Origin: Calditrichia bacterium
GTDB lineage: Bacteria; Calditrichota; Calditrichia; Calditrichales; J004
DNA: 64,000 nucleotides
Direction of reading: 5' to 3'
NCBI GenBank assembly: GCA_020635035.1
Contig: JACKAO010000008.1
Span: forward strand, 1 to 64,000
Below the pieces are notes generated by a model, which was not told the DNA's origin, did not search any database, and saw only the letters and a program-made list of their open reading frames with translations. A program made the position numbers and the translations under genes. The stretch's first letter is position 1. The number at the start of each line of letters is the position of its first letter. Below, piece by piece: positions 37,290-46,482 of the stretch.

Positions 37290-38330
37290 TTAAGCTGTCT
37301 TTGCCAGCTCTTCTTTCAGAAAATCAATATTTTTAATAATGTGCGGATCTTTCCGGTTTAACATAGCCAGGTAATAACTTACCCAATCACCAAGAATAAT
37401 CAGGGAGAATACTTTTTCGAGGTTACTGCCCCCGGATGAATAAATATCTACAACTTCTGCACCGTGCTCTTTTATAATCGATTTTGACAACTCGATTCGT
37501 TCTTTTATCCTTCTGTGAACGTTTTCATTTTCCAGGAAAATAGCCACCATCGATGACCGTAACTCAGTTTCCATTTCCCATCCGACAATCTCATTGTGAT
37601 TCATTTCCGGCAATACATTACTGAATGCCAGTGATTTTGAATTTTCGTGTAATTGATTCTGCCAACGTTTGGAAACTGTATTAAGATGCGGTGCAGATGA
37701 ATAAATAACGGGAATTTTATGATGAATTGTTTTTGCAAGCTCCTGTGCCAAAATGTGGCCATCGTGCTTTGTTGAATCATGTTTACTGATTTCATTTTTG
37801 ATAAAATGTTTCAGCTCGCTTGTATCTTGCTGATACGCAGAAAACAAGCCTGCTCTTCCCATTATATGATAGAGTGAGAAAAATTTATATCCCAATGCCT
37901 GACGTGGCGGGTATCCCTTAGGGATCTTTAAATAGGGCAGTTTTTGTTCTTCAGCAAGTTCTCCCAGTTTACCCCCGGATGTCAATACAATAAGCTGTGC
38001 ACCCGAATCTTTTGCAGAATTGACTGCGCTTATGGTTTCTTCTGTATTGCCGGAATAACTTGATGCAATAATCAGAGTGTTCTCATTGCAGTATGCCGGG
38101 ACTGAATATCCGCGTATTACGGATAATGGAACCTTAAGTTCGCTGAATAAAACATCATTAAGTAAATCACCGGCGATGGCCGATGCTCCCATTCCAAGAT
38201 AAAGAATATTCTTAATTCGCTTATCCTGAAGATCGAAATTTGCAGATTTAACTATCTCTTCAGCATCATCCAGCTGATGATAGAAATTTAATAACAGATT
38301 CTTAAATCCTGATTTGTCGTGTGAAAACAT
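37290..38330 (-). CDS. Bifunctional phosphoglucose/phosphomannose isomerase
   Basis: 346-residue SIS-domain enzyme of the archaeal/bacterial bifunctional PGI/PMI family (TIGR02128 type), which interconverts glucose-6-P, fructose-6-P and mannose-6-P. The first SIS domain shows LGMGASAIAGDLL (about 42-54) and SSYSGNTEETISA (about 90-102); a GYPPRQALGYKFF segment near 140 is typical of the family and carries the catalytic Arg. The second SIS half contains MNHNEIVGWE (about 242), with the catalytic Glu/His region. It follows ptsI by 14 bp in the PTS operon, so it can feed mannose-6-P or glucose-6-P from a mannose-family PTS into glycolysis. Confidence 0.9.
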   Translation of the reverse strand: MFSHDKSGFKNLLLNFYHQLDDAEEIVKSANFDLQDKRIKNILYLGMGASAIAGDLLNDVLFSELKVPLSVIRGYSVPAYCNENTLIIASSYSGNTEETISAVNSAKDSGAQLIVLTSGGKLGELAEEQKLPYLKIPKGYPPRQALGYKFFSLYHIMGRAGLFSAYQQDTSELKHFIKNEISKHDSTKHDGHILAQELAKTIHHKIPVIYSSAPHLNTVSKRWQNQLHENSKSLAFSNVLPEMNHNEIVGWEMETELRSSMVAIFLENENVHRRIKERIELSKSIIKEHGAEVVDIYSSGGSNLEKVFSLIILGDWVSYYLAMLNRKDPHIIKNIDFLKEELAKTA

Positions 38331-38344
38331 AATCAGACACCCTC

Positions 38345-40108
38345 CTATGAAAAAGATAATTCCGGGATATTTTTATTTAAGTACTTTATACATGCATCTT
38401 CAATTTCTGACGCATGATGAAAAGTTTGTATTTTTTCATACAATTTAATACAAGATTCAATATTAACCGAGCGAATAATTTTTTTAATAACAGGAATCGT
38501 ATGCGGAGCTACACTTAAACTTCTTAATCCCATACCCAGCAAAAGCGGAACAGCTGCTTGTACTCCGGCAAATTCACCACAGATAGAAACAGGAATATTA
38601 TTATTTTTTGCTGAAGTAATTGTAATATGCATCAGTTCCAGTACAGCAGGATCAAAAGGATTATAACTCTTAGCCACTTTCGAATTGGTGCGGTCGACAG
38701 CAAGGGTATATTGTGTTAAATCATTGCTCCCAATGCTCATAAAATCTACATATTTTGCCAGAGTATCCGACATGATTGCGGCTGCCGGAGTTTCTACCAT
38801 AATACCAATTTCAATTTTTTCGGTTCCGCCTGCTCCTGCTTCTCTTACTTCCTGCATCGCTTCCGCTAAATACTCTTTTGTCTGTAAAATTTCACCTACA
38901 GAGTTAACCATTGGTATTAATAATTTAACAGTGCCGTATTGTGCAGCTTTGATGATCGCCCTGATCTGCATTTTAAAAATTTCCGGATTATCAAGACAAT
39001 ACCGGATAGCCCGCCATCCTAAAAATGGATTCTGCTCAGACTTATCCGTATAACCTTCCATTAGTTTGTCACCACCAAGGTCAACTGTTCTGATAATAAA
39101 CGGTTTATTTGATAAACCGGATGCGATTTTTTTATAAACTTTAAACTGTTGTTCTTCGTTAGGAATCCGGGATTTTTCCAAAAACATTGCTTCTGTTCTA
39201 AAAAGCCCTACACCGTCCGCTCGGTATTTAATGACATCATTTACTTCCTGGGCAAACTCAATATTTGCCAGCAAGGTGATCGATTCATTATCCAGTGTAA
39301 CTGCTTCTTCTTTGTTTAAACTTTCAAGTAGTGCCGCATGTTTTTCATGTTCTTTTTTGATTTTTGCATAGCGGTTTAGAGTCGATTTATCGGGATTAAT
39401 AATTATTGTACCTTCAAACCCATCCACAATGAGTTCATCATAATCGGTAATGATTGTCGATAACTGTTTGCCATTTACAACGGAAGGAATTCTCAGCCCG
39501 CGTGCCAGAATAGAAGAATGCGATGTATATCCCCCGTGATCTGTTAAAAAGCCAAGGATAAAATTACGGTTAAAGTTAATGGTGTCTGCAGGCGAAAGAT
39601 TTTCAGCAACAATTACTGACGGAGCTGTCAGATGATAATCAATTTTAATCCCCAACAACGCCAAAAGAAGTTGCTGCTTCAGATCGATAATATCAAACGC
39701 ACGTTCACGAAAGTAAGTATTTTCAAGATTGATAAAGTGATCACTTTTCTGAGAAAGAATCCTTGATACAGCATAGACTGCTGAATAATTATCCTGTTTT
39801 ATTTTTGTTCGTATTTCATCTATCAAAACAGGATCATTCAAAAAAGAAATCTGACTTTCAAAAATCTGAGAAAACTGGTCATCGTAAGAATCAATACTTT
39901 GCTTGCGAGCAAAGTCAAGGCGATCCATTACTTTATCCCGGGCTGCTAAAAACAGGTTAATTTCCTGTTTAACATCTTCTGCTGTAGAGTTTAACTCGGC
40001 AAGATTTATTTCAAATGGTTTAAAAAGAAAAGCACGTCCGATGGCAATGCCCGGGGCGGTTGCCTGACCTTTTATTACAACTTGTTTCTGGCGTGTCTTA
40101 CTCTTCAT
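38345..40108 (-). CDS. ptsI: PTS enzyme I (phosphoenolpyruvate-protein phosphotransferase)
   Basis: About 587 residues, normal for EI. It takes phosphate from PEP and passes it to HPr. The phospho-acceptor is His197 in GGYTSHSSILARG; the PEP-binding domain carries GVGLFRTEAMFL (about 300) and SIGSNDLTQYTLAVDR (about 455). The ATG chosen overlaps the end of ptsH by 11 bp; a TTG five codons earlier is the alternative. No SD-like site is seen, consistent with coupling to ptsH translation. Operon order is EIIC, EIID, ptsH, ptsI, isomerase. Confidence 0.96.
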   Translation of the reverse strand: MKSKTRQKQVVIKGQATAPGIAIGRAFLFKPFEINLAELNSTAEDVKQEINLFLAARDKVMDRLDFARKQSIDSYDDQFSQIFESQISFLNDPVLIDEIRTKIKQDNYSAVYAVSRILSQKSDHFINLENTYFRERAFDIIDLKQQLLLALLGIKIDYHLTAPSVIVAENLSPADTINFNRNFILGFLTDHGGYTSHSSILARGLRIPSVVNGKQLSTIITDYDELIVDGFEGTIIINPDKSTLNRYAKIKKEHEKHAALLESLNKEEAVTLDNESITLLANIEFAQEVNDVIKYRADGVGLFRTEAMFLEKSRIPNEEQQFKVYKKIASGLSNKPFIIRTVDLGGDKLMEGYTDKSEQNPFLGWRAIRYCLDNPEIFKMQIRAIIKAAQYGTVKLLIPMVNSVGEILQTKEYLAEAMQEVREAGAGGTEKIEIGIMVETPAAAIMSDTLAKYVDFMSIGSNDLTQYTLAVDRTNSKVAKSYNPFDPAVLELMHITITSAKNNNIPVSICGEFAGVQAAVPLLLGMGLRSLSVAPHTIPVIKKIIRSVNIESCIKLYEKIQTFHHASEIEDACIKYLNKNIPELSFS

Positions 40109-40364
40109 AGAATTTTTTATCAAATAGTTCTTTTATCTGATTAAGTGCATCCGATTCATCCGGACCGTTTATTTGAAGCAAGACTTCACTTCCGGGTTCG
40201 GCGGCAAGCATCATAACACCCATAATACTTTTTGCGTTCACTTCCAGACCATCCTTAAATATTTTTATTTCAGATTTAAACTTTCCGGCAATCTTAACTA
40301 AATGTGCTGCAGGACGTGCATGTAAACCGTGTTTGTTCTGAACCAAAAGAGTTTCTTCAATCAT
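40098..40364 (-). CDS. ptsH: PTS phosphocarrier protein HPr
   Basis: 88 residues, standard HPr length. His15 in NKHGLHARPA is the phosphoryl carrier; Ser46 in AKSIMGVM is present, the site that HPr kinase/phosphorylase modifies in organisms with that enzyme. It overlaps the EIID gene by 4 bp and ptsI by 11 bp, so all three are translationally coupled. No hprK is seen in the window. Confidence 0.96.
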   Translation of the reverse strand: MIEETLLVQNKHGLHARPAAHLVKIAGKFKSEIKIFKDGLEVNAKSIMGVMMLAAEPGSEVLLQINGPDESDALNQIKELFDKKFYEE

Positions 40365-41125
40365 AAAATATTTTTTATCACTCCAAAAATCAATGCTATC
40401 ATCACAGGAACAAGCATAGCAAAATATGTTTTTGATTTCTTTGATTTATAAAATACTGCACTCAATATACTGGCCGTGAAAACAATAATTCCAAGCGGAT
40501 CCAATTCAATTTGATTAACAGCTATCCACCCGGTTATTAAGCCAATAGTTGTAATTCCTAATACAAGATAACTGTTTTTTATCAGTCTGAAGTTGTCAAT
40601 TTTCAGAAATTTACAAATCAGGAAACCTTCACGATACCCTTTAACCAAACCAGAAATACGAATATACAGATGTGGAGAATTGTAAAGAATACCTAATATG
40701 AATAGGAAAATCAACCTTAGTTTTATATTTTCAATAAGGAAAAATCCTAATACCCCTGCTGTAAATGTTGCAGGTTTAACAACTGCCCAAAATATCTGAT
40801 CCCCCAGTGCACCCAAAGGACCAATCATGGCATTTTTTAGTTTTTCGATTTGTTCTACGCTGCCTTTTCCTTCAGCTAGTTCTTCTTCTAAACGCACAAC
40901 TGAGCCCAGAGCATATGATGTAAAGAAAGGATGCCCATTGAAAAAGCCAAGGTGTCGTTTGACAAACTGATTATATTTAACAACATCATTCTTATATAAT
41001 TTTTTGGCTACCGGTAAAAGAGAATAACAAAAACCGATCGATATAAGGCTTTTATAATTCCAGCCACTCTGGACAAGAAAGGAACGAACAAACACACGTA
41101 TGTAGGTAATTAACTTAAACATCAT
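40361..41125 (-). CDS. PTS mannose-family EIID component
   Basis: 254-residue membrane component of the mannose/fructose/sorbose PTS family. The N-terminal cytoplasmic part (SIGFCYSLLPVAKKLYKND, HPFFTSYALGSVVRLEEE) is characteristic of EIID, as is KNAMIGPLGALGDQIFWAVV (about 90-110). Membrane segments lie in the C-terminal half. It overlaps EIIC by 4 bp upstream and ptsH by 4 bp downstream. With EIIC it forms the membrane channel; the EIIA and EIIB phosphotransfer components normally encoded alongside are absent here. Confidence 0.88.
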   Translation of the reverse strand: MMFKLITYIRVFVRSFLVQSGWNYKSLISIGFCYSLLPVAKKLYKNDVVKYNQFVKRHLGFFNGHPFFTSYALGSVVRLEEELAEGKGSVEQIEKLKNAMIGPLGALGDQIFWAVVKPATFTAGVLGFFLIENIKLRLIFLFILGILYNSPHLYIRISGLVKGYREGFLICKFLKIDNFRLIKNSYLVLGITTIGLITGWIAVNQIELDPLGIIVFTASILSAVFYKSKKSKTYFAMLVPVMIALIFGVIKNIL

Positions 41126-41805
41126 ATTATTTTAAAAATAAAAACACTTAAAATGCTGACTATTGCAATAAGTTTCTTGTATTTTCTGCTTTTATATACA
41201 CTGATAACTAAACCGATTCCTGCTCCCCAAATGGCCCATTCTGCAAGTGACCAAATTGTTTTCCATCCTGAAGGAATAAGATTATGCATCTGATTTAAGG
41301 CCTGTTCCCCGGCAAAGTAAGAAATAATGATAAATATCCAATTAAGCCCAAATTGAATCAGTAGTGCTACAACAATGACTTTTCCTATATTTGCACGTCT
41401 TGAATCATTGATGCTTTTAAATGCATAGTCAAAAAGTTTTATATTTAGATTTCTTGCAGAATTATAAAGTTGCCCCCCTATGAAACTAAGGAAAACCGTG
41501 TATAAATAAATCACTAATATCAGAAACCCGCTTTGTGGAAGAAACAGTTCATTATATTCAATATAAAGCAGGCAGCCCGTTGCAGATGCTATATTTCCTT
41601 CAGGTGTAGTGGATGCACCAACCGGTAGGTTTCCAAGCCATACCAACTGAATCAACAAGCCAAAATACATTGCATCAGCAAAATTGCCGCTAAAAAAACC
41701 AATTATTGAACATGTAACTAATGGCTGAGATAAAGCAAGTTGAAATGCATGTCTCTGATCAAGTCCAAGAGCCGCAAGCAGCGCGCTGATACCAAAAAGA
41801 TTCAA
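41122..41805 (-). CDS. PTS mannose-family EIIC component
   Basis: 227-residue integral membrane protein of the EII-Sor/EIIC family: LLAALGLDQRHAFQLALSQP (about 8-28) and the conserved GLLIQLVWLGNLPVGASTTP (about 50-70) are clear. Compared with typical EIIC it lacks roughly ten N-terminal residues. The start is a TTG with AAGGA at a proper distance; an in-frame stop lies a few codons upstream, so no longer form exists. It is the first gene of the PTS operon. EIIA/EIIB are not encoded upstream, where a SUMF1-like gene ends 104 bp away. Confidence 0.87.
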   Translation of the reverse strand: MNLFGISALLAALGLDQRHAFQLALSQPLVTCSIIGFFSGNFADAMYFGLLIQLVWLGNLPVGASTTPEGNIASATGCLLYIEYNELFLPQSGFLILVIYLYTVFLSFIGGQLYNSARNLNIKLFDYAFKSINDSRRANIGKVIVVALLIQFGLNWIFIIISYFAGEQALNQMHNLIPSGWKTIWSLAEWAIWGAGIGLVISVYKSRKYKKLIAIVSILSVFIFKII

Positions 41806-41909
41806 AAATATTCCTTATAATGTAGGCTTTTGCAATATAAGAAAATATATAGAATTTATCACAAGCATACTATAAAGAAGTTATCAAATCCTGATTATTA
41901 GAGATAATG

Positions 41910-42764
41910 TTAATGACCGATATTTTGTGTAATCGGCAACTCTGCGTCTTTTACACAACGAAAACCGACAAAGTCAAACCGTACTTTATAATTATAAAAA
42001 GTACGAAACGCAGCACGCATGTAATTACCACTTCGGTTCCAGGATGCACCGCGTATTACCTTGTAATTTCCTTTATCCGGTGTTGAAGGATCAGAACTAA
42101 GATCGTAACTGTCTTTGTACCAATCGGAACACCATTCCAGAACATTCCCATTCAGGTCGTGAATATTAAACTTGTTTGGTGCAAACAACCCAACAGGTGA
42201 AGTAAATACATAACCATCATCATAACCGTTTACCACCGGAAAATGATAATTGTATGTGCGCATTGATTCATCAGCAATATTCTCGTAGTTGCGGCCATAC
42301 TGTTTACTATTCTGAAATACATATTCGTAGTTGTTGTCCCCACCACGTGCGACATATTCCCATTCTGCTTCTGTTGGAAGTCTTTTACCAATCCAGCGGG
42401 CATAAGCATTAGCGTCTTCCCAGGACACATTAACAACCGGGTGTGAATCAAAATTCCATTCCGGCTGTGCAGGCATTTTCCTTGAAGTCTGTTCTGCAAA
42501 GCGTCTGTATTCAGAAACAGTTACTTCTGTTTTATCCATATAAAAACCTTCGATAAAAACTTTATGAACCGGCTGCTCATTTTTTTTCTTGTTAGAACCC
42601 ATCATAAACCAGCCGCCAGGTACAAACGCCATTCCCTCTATTTCCGGATGCACCGTCTTTTGTGCTGAATTTTCAGCGGTTACATTGGCCGATCTGTTAA
42701 AAACAGAAATTATACTGCAAGATGAAACAATCAGGATTAACGGAACAAGAAAGATACTTTTCAT
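41910..42764 (-). CDS. SUMF1/FGE-fold lipoprotein without the FGE cysteines
   Basis: 284 residues with lipobox VSSC (Cys about 16). The mature protein is a formylglycine-generating-enzyme-like (C-type-lectin) domain: MAFVPGGWFMMGSN (about 45-58), FYMDKTEVTVSEYRRF, PVVNVSWEDANAYARWIGKRLPTEAEWEYVARGG (given in parts, about 108-140), NGNVLEWCSDWY (about 205) and RGASWNRSGNYMRAAFR (about 240). The last segment is where true formylglycine enzymes carry their catalytic cysteines; none is present, so it is more likely a binding or structural protein of the GldJ/GldK-like or general SUMF type. A type IX secretion link is possible but not shown. It is preceded by AAAGG. Confidence 0.85.
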   Translation of the reverse strand: MKSIFLVPLILIVSSCSIISVFNRSANVTAENSAQKTVHPEIEGMAFVPGGWFMMGSNKKKNEQPVHKVFIEGFYMDKTEVTVSEYRRFAEQTSRKMPAQPEWNFDSHPVVNVSWEDANAYARWIGKRLPTEAEWEYVARGGDNNYEYVFQNSKQYGRNYENIADESMRTYNYHFPVVNGYDDGYVFTSPVGLFAPNKFNIHDLNGNVLEWCSDWYKDSYDLSSDPSTPDKGNYKVIRGASWNRSGNYMRAAFRTFYNYKVRFDFVGFRCVKDAELPITQNIGH

Positions 42765-42865
42765 AAGCCTTTTGGGGTTTTTTATGACTATATATCAGTC
42801 ATCGGAAAACTGTATCAAAAAGCTTAAAGAAAAGTCTTAATTAACTGAATACTTACCAGTTAAAA

Positions 42866-43906
42866 TTATGAATTAAGAAGTTTCTCTTTTATTGTAGCTG
42901 CAACTTCTTTAAAAGCAATGGCTTGTGCTTTGTTCGGATCTGCTTCAACCACAGGCACACCCTTATCTCCACCAATTCTGATCTCTGCATCAAGTGGTAT
43001 TTCACCCAGTAATTCAGCACCAATACGCTCACATTCCCGTTTCACACCACCATGATCAAATATTTCACTACGTCCGCCACAATGGGGACAAATAAAATAA
43101 CTCATATTTTCAACGATACCCAAAATTGGCACGTTTACTTTTCTGAACATTTGAACACCTTTCACAGCATCAGCTAAGGCCACATCCTGGGGTGTTGATA
43201 CAATTACGGCACCATCCAGCGCAACACTTTGTGATAATGTCAGTTGTGCATCTCCTGTTCCCGGCGGCATATCAAAAAGCATTACATCAATATCATCCCA
43301 TTTTACATCATTCATCAATTGCTGCAAAGCCCTGGTTACTAATGCACCACGCCAGATAACGGGATCATTGCTGTCAACAAGGAAACCAAGCGACATTAAT
43401 TTTACGCCATATTTTTCAATAGGAAGCAGTTTTTGTCCGTCAAAATACGGCTGCTCATTTACACCTAACATCAATGGAATACTTGGTCCATAAATATCCG
43501 CATCAAGCAGCCCGACATTCATCCCTGCCTTTGCAAGTGCAACCGCCAGGTTAACTGCAACCGTTGATTTCCCGACTCCACCCTTGCCGCTGGCGACAGC
43601 TACTTTGTATTTCACATTTTGAAGAAATGACATCTGTTGCCCGCCTGCCTGTTGTGCCTGCGGTTGTTGGATGTTAATATGAACATTAACCGTATACCCG
43701 GGATTATTTTCCCGAATAGTGTCCGATACTTCAGCTTTAATCTGATCGGCTATCTTGGGATCCTGGCTTTTAAGATTAATTAATATTTCGATATTATTTT
43801 CGGCAATAACAATATCAGACACTATTCCAAAAGAGACTATATCTCTTGTAAAACCCGGGTAATTAATTTGTTTTAATTGCTCGATTAATTCTTGTCTTTC
43901 CGGCAT
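42866..43906 (-). CDS. mrp: Mrp/ApbC-type Fe-S cluster carrier ATPase
   Basis: About 346 residues. An N-terminal MIP18/DUF59 domain (about 1-80) is followed by a P-loop domain with the deviant Walker A GKGGVGKST (about 107-115), DADIYGPSIP, and the CPHCGG motif (about 270) used to bind a bridging Fe-S cluster. It delivers Fe-S clusters to apoproteins, relevant to the many Fe-S and heme proteins nearby. The start is the ATG after TAGGAG; a TTG-type start nine codons further upstream would extend it without a ribosome site. It follows a terminator and is transcribed as its own unit. Confidence 0.94.
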   Translation of the reverse strand: MPERQELIEQLKQINYPGFTRDIVSFGIVSDIVIAENNIEILINLKSQDPKIADQIKAEVSDTIRENNPGYTVNVHINIQQPQAQQAGGQQMSFLQNVKYKVAVASGKGGVGKSTVAVNLAVALAKAGMNVGLLDADIYGPSIPLMLGVNEQPYFDGQKLLPIEKYGVKLMSLGFLVDSNDPVIWRGALVTRALQQLMNDVKWDDIDVMLFDMPPGTGDAQLTLSQSVALDGAVIVSTPQDVALADAVKGVQMFRKVNVPILGIVENMSYFICPHCGGRSEIFDHGGVKRECERIGAELLGEIPLDAEIRIGGDKGVPVVEADPNKAQAIAFKEVAATIKEKLLNS

Positions 43907-43977
43907 TTTTACTCCTAAAAATTCAGTTAACACTTATTGTTAATAGCTTATAATTTAACACTATTATTCCTTTAAAC

Positions 43978-44012
43978 AAAAAATGCCTGACAGGTTTTTC
44001 TGCCAGGCATTT
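43978..44012 (-). terminator. Intrinsic terminator after the 44-kb hypothetical gene
   Basis: AAATGCCTG (43981-43989) pairs with CAGGCATTT (44004-44012), extended by CAG/CTG across one mismatch, and six T follow on the minus strand (complement of 43978-43983). It begins about 20 bases past the stop at 44032. Confidence 0.82.
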
Positions 44013-44031
44013 ATCTTTTTAGATAAAATTA

Positions 44032-44688
44032 TTAAATCACAACTTCAAGATCGAGAACTGTATCTTTTTCAAGATCAAGATTAATAACTTTTGGTACATC
44101 AAGCTCAATATCATTGATCAGATTTAATTCAACTTTAAAATGTTTCTTTTCGATATCTTTACCGATTAGTTTCCCGGAGCCATTCATTACACCGCCTTTA
44201 TCCCGGTCATAAAAACTAATTAAAATGGCTTCGTCCAGATCCAAAGCATCTAAAATTTCCAGCAGTTCGTCCTGATTTTTCTGTTCGATGATACTTTCAT
44301 CAATATCCTGCTCAACACTTTGTATATCACCATCCGAGTAATAGAAATCGATTGTGCCGCCACCACCTTTAACAAAAACCAGCTTATCATTCATATCCTG
44401 TTTAATACTGCGTTCCAGATTGACAACTTTTCCTGTAAAATAGTCATCCCTGATATCAACGATCTGAACAGTTACCGGTTTTTCTTCCGGTGTTCCATCG
44501 TATTCAACACGGGTGATATTAACTTTTTTACGATTACCTATCTCCTGTACCCTGGCTTTTAACTGATCAGGCGTAAGTGCACCCGGTCGAACAGAAGGTT
44601 GACTTTTCTTTTTAAACAATCCTAAAAAATGTCTTTTTAACCGGGGTTCACCGATTAAATAAGGAGCATTGAATTCAGGATGATCCAT
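44032..44688 (-). CDS. Hypothetical cytoplasmic protein
   Basis: 218 residues, no signal peptide, acidic and beta-rich. I do not recognise the family. The N-terminal 50 residues are basic with a KKKSQPSVRPGALTPDQL stretch; the middle (about 60-130) has alternating beta strands (VTVQIVDIRDDYFTGKVVNL) that look like an OB- or SH3-type barrel, and the C-terminal part repeats a similar strand pattern (GSGKLIGKDIEKKHFKVEL). The ATG has GGAGG five bases upstream. It is followed by a terminator; upstream is recN. Confidence 0.72.
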   Translation of the reverse strand: MDHPEFNAPYLIGEPRLKRHFLGLFKKKSQPSVRPGALTPDQLKARVQEIGNRKKVNITRVEYDGTPEEKPVTVQIVDIRDDYFTGKVVNLERSIKQDMNDKLVFVKGGGGTIDFYYSDGDIQSVEQDIDESIIEQKNQDELLEILDALDLDEAILISFYDRDKGGVMNGSGKLIGKDIEKKHFKVELNLINDIELDVPKVINLDLEKDTVLDLEVVI

Positions 44689-44765
44689 TTAGGCCTCCGT
44701 GGTCATATAATTTTAACAGCGAAAATACTTACGATCCGTTTCAAAATCAACCGTAAATGTTTTGT

Positions 44766-46481
44766 TTACTTAATTTTAGCTGCTTCGCTTAACAATTGAG
44801 CAGCATTATCTAATGCTTGCTGTGAGACAGAAACTCCACCCAGTAAATGCGCCAGTTCGGAAACCTGGTCATCAAATTTCAGGGCTTTGATTTGAACTTC
44901 TGTAATATTCCCGGCCGTCTTCTTATCCACTTTGAGATGGTGATCTGCAAATGCAGCAATCTGTGGCAAATGAGTGATACAAATAATTTGGTGATAACGT
45001 GAAAGGTCGCTTATTTTTTTCCCAACAATTTGCGCAACTTTACCTGAAATACCCGAATCTATTTCATCAAAAACGAGCACCGGAACCTGGTCTTTTTCAG
45101 CAAGAACCGATTTAAGAGCCAGCATTATCCGTGATATTTCTCCACCCGATGCGATTTTATTTATTGCTTTCAGGGTTTCACCCGGATTTGGCGAAAACTG
45201 AATCAATACTTCATCAAAACCGGTTTTAGAAAGCCGGCATTTTTGACCATTAATCGCAAAAGGACTATCTTTATCCGGGGTCATTGAGTGTACAAATTCG
45301 AAACGGCTGTTTGACATTCCGATTTCTTCAAGAAAATGACTCAGTTTCTGTTCAAATTCCCGTGCTGCTTCGCGGCGTTTTATGGAAAGTTCCTGCCCGC
45401 TGTTCAGGATAATTTTTTCAATCTGAATAATTTCATTATCAACAGACTGGAGATGTTTGTCAAAGTTTTCAATATCACTTAATTTGCTCTGCAATTCACT
45501 GTTTAAATCTATAAGTCCGTTTAAATCTTCTTTCTGGTATTTTTTCAGAAGAAATTCCAACTGGGCAATTCTTTGTCTTAAAAACTCTGCTCTGTCTGCA
45601 TCAAACTCTAAATTGCCAAGATATCGTTCACAAAACTGGCCGATTTCTTCAATAACCTGTCGGGCACTTGTCAGATTCTGACTAAATTCATTAAACTGCG
45701 GATCAATTTCTGCAAGTCTTTGCAGATAATCTTCGGCTTCTGTGATAAGCTGTGCTGCATTAATCTCACCAAGTGATAGACGATCAGTGGTGTTTTGGGC
45801 TGCAAGATTTAGTTTTTCGTAGTTGGTTAAAATTTTAAGTTCATCTTTCAGCTCATCCAACTCGCCTTCGCGCAGATTGGCTTTGGATAATTCATCAAGC
45901 TGAAAAGTATATAAATCCGTCATTTGCAGGGCGTTGGCCTGTTCATTCTGTAATTCAGCACGTTTTTTAAGTTTTTTCTGATACTCTTTCACGAGGTTTG
46001 TGAAATCCCTGACACTGCTCTGAAGATTTGCGAAAGAGTCCAGATAGGGTAAATGATTTTCAGGATGAAGTAAAACCTGGTGCTGATGCTGCCCATGGAG
46101 ATCAATCAGGTGTGCGCTTATTTCTTCAAGAATAGTTAATTGGACCGGGGTATCGTTCACAAATATCCGTGATGTTCCGGATTGGCTTATTTCCTTTCGG
46201 ATGATCAACAGGTTGTTGTCAATTTCAATATCATTCTGCTGCAGAAACGGAATAAGTTCCTGGTGGTCATGTAAATCAATCTCTGCTTCAATAACGGCTT
46301 TTTTAGCACCACTTTTAATAAAATCAAAGTTACTGCGCTCTCCGCATAATTGACTTATTGCATTTACAAGGATTGATTTCCCGGCACCGCTTTCCCCGGT
46401 TATAATATTTAAGCCTTTTGTCAAAGAGATAGAAGCATGTTCAATTAAAGCAAAATTTTTGATTAGTAATGATTTAAGCAT
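44766..46481 (-). CDS. recN: DNA repair protein RecN
   Basis: 571-residue SMC-like ATPase of double-strand-break repair. The N-terminal segment LLIKNFALIEHASI leads to Walker A GESGAGKS (about 30-37); a long coiled coil (about 150-370) follows; then the C-terminal ATPase lobe with ASGGEISRIMLALKSV (about 438) and Walker B VLVFDEIDSGISG (about 467), ending with ITHLPQIAAFADHH. All motifs of the family are present. It is the last gene of the riboflavin operon, one base after the propeller gene. Confidence 0.97.
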   Translation of the reverse strand: MLKSLLIKNFALIEHASISLTKGLNIITGESGAGKSILVNAISQLCGERSNFDFIKSGAKKAVIEAEIDLHDHQELIPFLQQNDIEIDNNLLIIRKEISQSGTSRIFVNDTPVQLTILEEISAHLIDLHGQHQHQVLLHPENHLPYLDSFANLQSSVRDFTNLVKEYQKKLKKRAELQNEQANALQMTDLYTFQLDELSKANLREGELDELKDELKILTNYEKLNLAAQNTTDRLSLGEINAAQLITEAEDYLQRLAEIDPQFNEFSQNLTSARQVIEEIGQFCERYLGNLEFDADRAEFLRQRIAQLEFLLKKYQKEDLNGLIDLNSELQSKLSDIENFDKHLQSVDNEIIQIEKIILNSGQELSIKRREAAREFEQKLSHFLEEIGMSNSRFEFVHSMTPDKDSPFAINGQKCRLSKTGFDEVLIQFSPNPGETLKAINKIASGGEISRIMLALKSVLAEKDQVPVLVFDEIDSGISGKVAQIVGKKISDLSRYHQIICITHLPQIAAFADHHLKVDKKTAGNITEVQIKALKFDDQVSELAHLLGGVSVSQQALDNAAQLLSEAAKIK

Positions 46482-46482
46482 A

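Noticed and set aside
42776..42800. TGACT-N7-AGTCA inverted repeat near the SUMF1-like start
   Set aside because: Five-base arms without a T run; too short to call a terminator or operator.
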